23,229 nucleotides of DNA, taken from positions 1-23,229 of IMG/VR virus record IMGVR_UViG_3300038652_000164; one strand, given 5' to 3'. The position numbers and the translations under genes are program-made. This stretch comes from a virus. Shown one piece after another: positions 1 through 5,151 of this stretch. Under the pieces are notes generated by a model. It saw nothing but the letters and a program-made list of their open reading frames with translations, ran no database searches and had not been told where the DNA came from. Numbering within the stretch: the stretch's first letter is position 1; every line of letters begins with the position of its first letter.

Positions 1-48
1 GAACGTAACGGAGCGTAAATCGGTAGAATGATTTGCGTATTTCTTCAT
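1..48 (-). CDS. Unidentified leftward gene, 5' end only
   Basis: Reading leftward from an ATG whose first base is at 48, the frame is open to the window edge. Its 16 visible residues are MKKYANHSTDLRSVTF. An AAGGA Shine-Dalgarno lies 8 bases before the ATG, and a perfect TATAAATA late-promoter octamer lies further upstream at 83-90 on the same strand. These signals, rather than the short coding stretch, support a real gene. Too little protein is visible to name it. It is divergent from the whole baseplate module and is probably a late gene. Confidence 0.6.
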   Translation of the reverse strand, partial: MKKYANHSTDLRSVTF

Positions 49-82
49 ATAATTATTCCTTCTCGATAAGTATTAGTGGCTT

Positions 83-90
83 TATTTATA
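83..90 (-). promoter_or_regulatory. T4-type late promoter octamer, leftward
   Basis: The + strand reads TATTTATA, so the - strand reads TATAAATA, an exact match to the T4 late-promoter -10 element recognised by the gp55 sigma factor. It ends 35 nt before the ATG of the leftward gene, a spacing like the rightward examples in this window. Late T4 promoters have no -35 element, so the absence of one is not an objection. Confidence 0.6.
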
Positions 91-152
91 CGCACCCACA
101 ACAATAGAATAAAACTATCGCTTCGGTTACTTCGATTGTTTCTATCAATGAC

Positions 153-333
153 TATAACTATCACCACCCCTAAGATAGATTAGGATTCTTCCTGTAACCA
201 CTTCAATATTCATCACTTAATGATAATAATTCCTATCTAAATTTGTCTTACAATAAATCCAATAAAAACAACACGTTACAGCAGGTGGTTATAGGCGGGG
301 CAAAGGGCGGAAAAAGAAGTGGTGATAGTTATA
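153..333. repeat. 15-bp perfect inverted repeat, arms 151 bases apart
   Basis: The left arm TATAACTATCACCAC (153-167) is the exact reverse complement of GTGGTGATAGTTATA (319-333). Pairing stops cleanly at both ends. A shorter complementary piece, CTATAAC (152-158) with GTTATAG (288-294), lies between the arms. A rightward transcript starting left of 153 could form a long-range stem, while one from the octamer at 363 would lack it. Function unknown. Confidence 0.6.
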
Positions 334-362
334 TCTGTACACCACACCAAACGCACAACCCA

Positions 363-370
363 GGTAAATA
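363..370 (+). promoter_or_regulatory. Late-promoter-like octamer GGTAAATA
   Basis: GGTAAATA matches six of eight bases of TATAAATA and ends 30 nt before the ATG at 400. The same nine bases AGGTAAATA recur at 2822-2830 in the same position relative to another gene, which makes it more likely that this is a real promoter class than chance. A 5-bp pairing of 373-377 with the start codon region 400-404 is too weak to call a hairpin. Confidence 0.4.
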
Positions 371-399
371 TACTCATACAAACATCAAAGGAAATACTA

Positions 400-1017
400 A
401 TGAGCCTTTTGGATATATTCGGTGACTATCGTAGATCACTATTAGAGGTAGGGCGCAAGACAGTAGAAAAACAAATCAGACAACCACTCACACCCACCGA
501 GCAGAATGATATGAAACCATTTGTTGATTCACCTCAGATGGCGTATCTATGGAACGTTTCTATCTTGGGTGTCCCGAGTGGAGATTCATCGGGTGACGAT
601 GGAAAGAGGATCAACTTTCATGCGCGCAATACGATCATCCCTTCTATGTCACAAGAAGCCATTAAGCGAAAAGTTGCGGGGGTCGAATATGCATGGGCTG
701 GTCGGGACACATCACCCAAGATATTTCGTGTCACTTTTTGGGATAACGAATCATTGGATGCCTATCACTATTTTCAGCGCTGGTACTTTATGATGAATGA
801 CCCAGTAGAAAAACGCAGTGTGCGTCCTGCTCTCTATAAACGGCGAATCGATTTAAAATTGGAAAGTGCAAAGAACACAACCAATGAAACGTTTTCGTTT
901 GATGGGGCATTCCCTACGGAGATCAGTGAAGTTGAGTTGACTTATGAGAACTCACAGGCATTTACCTTCGATGTCATGTTTCATTTCAATAAACGATTAT
1001 CAGGGAGTAATGCATAA
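400..1017 (+). CDS. Tail tube / tube-initiator fold protein 1
   Basis: This 205-residue protein probably belongs to the T4 gp19/gp54 tail-tube fold family, whose members form the tube or its first rings on the baseplate. The supporting signature is near the C-terminus (about residues 170-200): FPTEIS, an acidic/aromatic ELTYENS strand, then a strand ending in FDVMFHF. This layout is typical of tube proteins. The next gene is a divergent paralogue sharing PQM-Y-W near the N-terminus and the FPT motif. The ATG at 400 is chosen over an upstream GTG at 319 because AAAGGA lies 7 bases before it. No sheath gene is adjacent, so this is more likely a baseplate tube initiator than the main tube, but that is inference. 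Confidence 0.65.
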   Translation: MSLLDIFGDYRRSLLEVGRKTVEKQIRQPLTPTEQNDMKPFVDSPQMAYLWNVSILGVPSGDSSGDDGKRINFHARNTIIPSMSQEAIKRKVAGVEYAWAGRDTSPKIFRVTFWDNESLDAYHYFQRWYFMMNDPVEKRSVRPALYKRRIDLKLESAKNTTNETFSFDGAFPTEISEVELTYENSQAFTFDVMFHFNKRLSGSNA

Positions 1018-1773
1018 ATGTCATTCATTTCAGATTCGCTCGCACGCAAGGCAGAACAGAACCCCCAGATGGATTATATGTGGCGGGTTCAAATGCCTTC
1101 GATTGATACGATCACAGATTCCAGTGGTGGCAATGATCTACGTGCATATATCAACCGGAATAAAAAACAGACGAGTAACCAATCATCATCAACAATTTCA
1201 GCCGAAGACATTTCATTTCGGGTGTTCCAGATAGACACGCCATATACGAGCTTCACGCCACGCAAGAGCATACATGGCCTAAGCTACCGATACGCAGCGG
1301 ATCACAATGACATAGGCTCGTTGACCGTTCTAATCGATGAAATGGAAGACGGTATGACCCTTGCGTATCTGATGGCATGGCACGACTTGATTAAAAACAG
1401 TGATGGCTCACGAAACCCACCAGGGATGTACAAGAAACAAATCAAACTGGTTCGTCTATCACAATCAGCGACAGATATTCATTTCAGTGATTACATCGGG
1501 TATTTCCCTACGGATATACAGCCAACGCAGTACAATTATGATGGGAGTGGTGTTCTTCAATACTCGGTTACTTTCACAGGCGATGATGTACTTCACCAGC
1601 GAGTAGAAACTGAAACCGCTATCGCTAGTGTAGAGAACGAATTGTTACGTGCTAACTACCGAACACGTAATGTAGGATTATCACCAACACAAGCAACCGA
1701 ACGAAATGAAGCACGCCGAAAATCACCGCTTGGGTATGTACTAGACGCAGCATCGTCATATTTTGGCTTATAA
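1018..1773 (+). CDS. Tail tube / tube-initiator fold protein 2
   Basis: This 251-residue protein is a paralogue of the preceding gene product. Shared features are NPQMDYMWRVQMPS at about residues 15-28 (compare SPQMAYLWNV), a basic strand after a predicted helix, and YFPTDIQ followed by a strand ending in YSVTFTGDD. It has a longer C-terminal tail of about 45 polar residues. By family knowledge (T4 gp48/gp54/gp19, P2-type tube adaptors) it should form a ring on the hub or tube. The ATG directly follows the stop of the first gene, with AGGGAG about 11 bases upstream, so the two are probably translated together. The order of the two in the particle cannot be told from sequence. Confidence 0.65.
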   Translation: MSFISDSLARKAEQNPQMDYMWRVQMPSIDTITDSSGGNDLRAYINRNKKQTSNQSSSTISAEDISFRVFQIDTPYTSFTPRKSIHGLSYRYAADHNDIGSLTVLIDEMEDGMTLAYLMAWHDLIKNSDGSRNPPGMYKKQIKLVRLSQSATDIHFSDYIGYFPTDIQPTQYNYDGSGVLQYSVTFTGDDVLHQRVETETAIASVENELLRANYRTRNVGLSPTQATERNEARRKSPLGYVLDAASSYFGL

Positions 1774-1776
1774 ATA
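1769..1776 (+). promoter_or_regulatory. T4-type late promoter octamer TATAAATA
   Basis: This is an exact TATAAATA overlapping the stop codon of the preceding gene and ending 29 nt before the ATG at 1805. Its position and perfect match make it the clearest rightward late promoter in the window. No hairpin is evident between it and the start codon, unlike at 2823 and 12170. Confidence 0.6.
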
Positions 1777-1804
1777 ACACCAAAAGCAAAGGAGAATAAT
1801 CACT

Positions 1805-2701
1805 ATGGTATCGGCTAAGAAACCAACGCAGTCTATGTTTGTCGATGACGACGAACAACAACCAACAACCAAACCCAAAGCACCTGTTAAGAAAAAATCG
1901 ACGCATGTGAAAACAGAAGACACAGTTGGTCTGCATGACAGCGATAAAAATATTCTCATGCTACCATCAATGGGTGTTCTCGGTTATCCAGAAAAAGTAT
2001 CCTATCGGGATATTATGTTTAAGGATGAAGAGATTTTATCACTCGCCACCCCCGATACGTATGCAGAGACACTTAACTCTGTACTAAAGGGTGTCTTGAA
2101 TGATTGCGAGTTCTTTGAAGATATCTCAGTCTTTGATCGTGACTACCTATTGGTATGGTTATGGGCTAATAACTACACATCCGTTAAGGCGATGAGCGCC
2201 CAGTGTGGTCATTGTGGTCATTCAGATGACAAGCACGTTGATCTCTCTAAAGCAGAAGTAACCGATATTAAAGCAGATGATATTCCGGTTCCTTTTAAAC
2301 TTCCGTTGAAGAATGCAACTGTTACGCATGTTGAGATTTACTTGAATACGGTTCAAGATGAACTTGATGTTGAGAAGTTCATGAAGAAGAACCCTAAAGC
2401 GAATTTTGAAATGATTATGCTGGCGAGTTCGATTGATATTGGATTCTCTATCCCCTTAGAACAAAAATATAAATGGGTGCGTGATAACGTATCAAGCCAA
2501 GAACTTGGGATTATTCGGAAATTCCATCAGTATTTTAAATTCGGTGTCACTGATACGATTGAACATAAATGCTCAGAGTGCGGCGAGGTCACTCCACATA
2601 AACTACCCTTTCACCCAGAAGACATTCTTTTCCCAACCGTACAGACAGATTTTGAAGACGTACTACGATCTATGCAAGGTGATGAAACTAGCGCCGAGTG
2701 A
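1805..2701 (+). CDS. gp26-family baseplate/hub assembly protein with zinc finger
   Basis: This 298-residue protein is best matched to the T4 gp26-type baseplate family (T4_baseplate proteins), thought to act as hub or tail assembly factors. Visible evidence: a basic, polar N-terminus of about 45 residues; LPSMGVLGYPEKVSYRDIMFKDEEILS at 53-80 (split here only for reading); a four-cysteine zinc site formed by C134/C137 (CGHC) and C256/C259 (CSEC); and an FHPEDILFP segment near the end. The ATG at 1805 has AAAGGAG upstream. Its last 20 bases overlap a second frame encoding a 42-residue protein, which may be the missing C-terminal part of this family member. The family assignment is from recognition, not a search. 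Confidence 0.65.
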   Translation: MVSAKKPTQSMFVDDDEQQPTTKPKAPVKKKSTHVKTEDTVGLHDSDKNILMLPSMGVLGYPEKVSYRDIMFKDEEILSLATPDTYAETLNSVLKGVLNDCEFFEDISVFDRDYLLVWLWANNYTSVKAMSAQCGHCGHSDDKHVDLSKAEVTDIKADDIPVPFKLPLKNATVTHVEIYLNTVQDELDVEKFMKKNPKANFEMIMLASSIDIGFSIPLEQKYKWVRDNVSSQELGIIRKFHQYFKFGVTDTIEHKCSECGEVTPHKLPFHPEDILFPTVQTDFEDVLRSMQGDETSAE

Positions 2702-2810
2702 AGTGGCTAATATGTCGGTGGTGAAGATAGCCTTCTTCTGTGAAGAGATAGAGAAGGATATCAAAGCCAAAGACCCATGGCTATCACCACCACCCAAGAT
2801 TCAATTGTAG
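2682..2810 (+). CDS. 42-residue overlapping protein, possible gp26 C-terminal partner
   Basis: The frame starts at ATG 2682 inside the end of the gp26-like gene, in the +1 frame relative to it, with AAGG just upstream (spacing only 2). The product begins MKLAPSEVANMSVVKIAFFC and continues as a charged amphipathic helix ending in a proline-rich tail. It has the look of a short helical domain rather than random translation, and its gene fills the gap up to the next leader. It could be made by translational coupling, by re-initiation, or as a frameshifted extension of the upstream protein. No classic slippery heptamer is visible, so coupling is preferred. Function unproven. Confidence 0.55.
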   Translation: MKLAPSEVANMSVVKIAFFCEEIEKDIKAKDPWLSPPPKIQL

Positions 2811-2822
2811 GAATCATAACTA

Positions 2823-2830
2823 GGTAAATA
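2823..2830 (+). promoter_or_regulatory. Late-promoter-like octamer GGTAAATA
   Basis: It is identical to the octamer at 363-370 and ends 34 nt before the ATG at 2864. With T4 geometry (start about 6 nt past the octamer) transcription would begin near 2836. That is exactly the end of the left arm of the hairpin at 2828-2865. Confidence 0.4.
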
Positions 2831-2865
2831 GTGTGGTAAACCTAAATGACAGGAATCCACACTAT
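2828..2865 (+). promoter_or_regulatory. Hairpin covering the start codon at 2864
   Basis: ATAGTGTGG (2828-2836) is the exact reverse complement of CCACACTAT (2857-2865), giving a 9-bp stem with a 20-nt loop. The right arm includes the first two bases of the ATG at 2864, and the loop holds the AGGA Shine-Dalgarno. Read-through RNA from upstream promoters would carry both arms. RNA starting from the octamer at 2823 would lack the left arm. Confidence 0.5.
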
Positions 2866-5149
2866 GAATCCAGATTTTTTCGACATCAATGAACCCCTAC
2901 TAGAAGAACTCAATCGAGTCGGAATGTATTCTGACTCGAAACTTCGTCTATATAAAAACAAACAGGCGCTTGTCTTAAACGAAAACTATAAGAAAAAAGA
3001 CACAGCTAACGCACCCCGTCGTACTCCCACTGAGTATGAGTATAACGGGGTGTCTTTTTCGTGGAATTATTTCAAAGAGATATATACTAATTACGAGAAG
3101 TACCCAACACGCTATGACATCATGCAGGCGCTTGGTCTCCCGCGTCCCATGTTCTCGACTAAGCGGAATTATGAGGAGACCATGAACCGCATCATTCGGC
3201 ATTTTCGTGAAAAGAATAGAGAAGGAGCCGAAATATTGGTTAGTTTAAGTGATCGAGAGGAAGCCTATTACTCTGACTCGATACCCGAAGCATCAACCAA
3301 TAAAATCAACCAAGGCAAGAAAGGTCAGCGTCGTGCGTCTACTCCGGTTGTTGATATGCTCAATGGACAAGCCGTGGTTCCTGGTGAGTTCTATAGCGAT
3401 ATATCCCGCATCCCCAAGCGCAAATGGGGTAACTGGGTGCGTTTTTGGGAACGTCAGGTATCACGTATCAAAAACCCTAAATCAATTTTGGGTCGTGTCT
3501 GGTCAAAGACTTTTATCATGGGATACCAATTCCAGCGCAAGGTGGTGGTTGAGATTTGGTACAATTCCGCAACCTCTGACTTCAGTGTGTATGACCAGAA
3601 TGGTGGTGAGCTAGGCCGAGCAACCAAAACACTACAAGAATCCATTCGGTTATTTGTTACCTATCTGGTGCGAGAGTATTCGTCCGATAAGGAAATTTTT
3701 CAGAGCCAGGGCGATGCATCCCAATTAGCAAAATCATATATGAGTGCTATTAAGCGTGGTGCTAAACGCGATGCCATTGAAGCAGATCGTGAGGCAAAGC
3801 TAGCAGCAAAGGAACAAAAGAATAAAGGCAATGTACAGAACTCTATCAGTGGTGCGGTTAAAGCCGGAACACAGGCCAACGTACAGAGCCATGCTGATGC
3901 TGATGCTCGACGTAAAAAAGCATCCCCTGGTAATGCTGATGCTGATCCCAGTCGTGGTAATTCTCGTCAGGATGAGGACAACAAGCGACAACAAGAAAAA
4001 TCAGATCGTGGGTGGGCAGAGAATCCCAATGAGCATACGGGTAGTGGTAATATCGAAAAGAAAATGAAAGACGCTATCAATAAAGCACGCAAGGCTAAAG
4101 GGTTTGAAGAAGTCAGTCCTGAAGAATACAAAGCTAAGTATAACTTCAATCAACGAGAAGAAGAGATTAAGAAACGTGCGCAACAACAACGTGATGATAG
4201 TGAGCGTGCAAAGAACAACTATATGCAGCGCACTGGTGGTACAGCGCAGTCAATCGGTCGTGATGACGTAGTATATACGAGTGGTGATAAGACTAATCCT
4301 TCTTCTAATACGAAACAGAAAGGAATGTACGATCCTTTCGTATACGCCAATCAAGGTATTAACGCCAATCAGGTTACACAACTACGCACCAAGTATATGG
4401 ATTTGAAGGCTGAATACGAAGCAGAAACACAAGAAGTCGCTCGCCAGGAACGAGAAGCACGTGATGTTCAAAAAACTGAGGCAGGAAACAAACGTAAGAA
4501 GATTCTGAAAGATGACATCCTTGCTAGTCGCACCCAGGCATTACGGTTGAAGCGCCAAATGGAAGACGCAAAGAAAGAACTCAAGAAACTAGGTGATGAT
4601 CCTTCGAGTAACAATCAGTTACGGATTGCCGAAGCAGTCAAGGATTTTACTGAGTTTGAGTTTGATGCAGCCTCACAGGAATTGGATCGTGAAGCGGTTT
4701 CTCGTCGTAAGGCAGCCGAGCAGAGTGGGTTTACCACCTCTGCGATTCGTACCTCTACAATGACCGAGCTATTGTCTGTTTACAACGAGACACGTGTCAA
4801 TCCCAAAGGAATGAACACGTTTAGTCGTTTTATTCTCAATCGTCTTAAAGTCTTTCGTGGTCGTCGGGCACGTCTTGAACTACCGAAAGAACGAGCACCA
4901 GTCATTGATCGTATGCGGATGGCATTGATGGGTGCTTCATACCGTGCTGATTTTGTTATTGGGTTCTCATTGAAAGATGCCATTAATATTGAAGTTTGGT
5001 ATGTAACGGAACCTGATAGTGATCAGTACAATAAAACGATTTCTAGTTTTTATGTATATGATGTGACATCGGCCACCGTGGTACGTGCGAATCTTCCTTA
5101 CTATCGTTCCGCAGTTCAGGTGGCAATGGCTAAAATTGGAGTATCATAA
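2864..5149 (+). CDS. Large coiled, charged tail protein with a duplicated domain
   Basis: I do not recognise a named family for this 761-residue protein. Residues 1-170 are mixed helical. About 175-285 form a domain containing VVVEIWYNS and DFSVYDQNGGELG followed by a helix. About 285-640 are very rich in Lys, Glu, Gln, Asp and Ala, probably coiled coil or disordered, with AspAla repeats near 350. About 650-761 resemble the first domain again (INIEVWYVT, SSFYVYDVTSATVV, then a helix). It sits between the gp26-like pair and the tape-measure candidate, so a structural or tape-associated tail role is likely. The ATG at 2864 has AGGA 9 bases before it; the in-frame ATG at 2846 lacks a ribosome site. 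Confidence 0.6.
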   Translation: MNPDFFDINEPLLEELNRVGMYSDSKLRLYKNKQALVLNENYKKKDTANAPRRTPTEYEYNGVSFSWNYFKEIYTNYEKYPTRYDIMQALGLPRPMFSTKRNYEETMNRIIRHFREKNREGAEILVSLSDREEAYYSDSIPEASTNKINQGKKGQRRASTPVVDMLNGQAVVPGEFYSDISRIPKRKWGNWVRFWERQVSRIKNPKSILGRVWSKTFIMGYQFQRKVVVEIWYNSATSDFSVYDQNGGELGRATKTLQESIRLFVTYLVREYSSDKEIFQSQGDASQLAKSYMSAIKRGAKRDAIEADREAKLAAKEQKNKGNVQNSISGAVKAGTQANVQSHADADARRKKASPGNADADPSRGNSRQDEDNKRQQEKSDRGWAENPNEHTGSGNIEKKMKDAINKARKAKGFEEVSPEEYKAKYNFNQREEEIKKRAQQQRDDSERAKNNYMQRTGGTAQSIGRDDVVYTSGDKTNPSSNTKQKGMYDPFVYANQGINANQVTQLRTKYMDLKAEYEAETQEVARQEREARDVQKTEAGNKRKKILKDDILASRTQALRLKRQMEDAKKELKKLGDDPSSNNQLRIAEAVKDFTEFEFDAASQELDREAVSRRKAAEQSGFTTSAIRTSTMTELLSVYNETRVNPKGMNTFSRFILNRLKVFRGRRARLELPKERAPVIDRMRMALMGASYRADFVIGFSLKDAINIEVWYVTEPDSDQYNKTISSFYVYDVTSATVVRANLPYYRSAVQVAMAKIGVS

Positions 5150-5151
5150 TA

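Larger units (their letters stand above)
49..399. other. Divergent non-coding region
   Basis: This 351-base stretch separates the leftward gene from the tail operon. Apart from the two late-promoter-like octamers (83-90 leftward, 363-370 rightward) and a 15-bp inverted repeat (153-167 with 319-333), I see no convincing gene. Reading frames here start at TTG or GTG without good ribosome sites and give low-complexity peptides. There is no clear rho-independent terminator. An early or middle promoter or a small RNA could lie here but cannot be shown by eye. Confidence 0.5.

Noticed and set aside
243-425. 60-residue frame before the first tail gene, and an N-terminal extension of the first gene from GTG 319
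   Set aside because: Starts are TTG/GTG without good ribosome sites, composition is low complexity, and the frame conflicts with the well-supported ATG at 400.
2660-2705. Programmed frameshift signal joining the gp26-like and 42-residue frames
   Set aside because: No X XXY YYZ heptamer or CUU-UGA-type site is visible near the overlap. Coupled re-initiation is as likely, so it is kept only as a hypothesis and not annotated as a signal.
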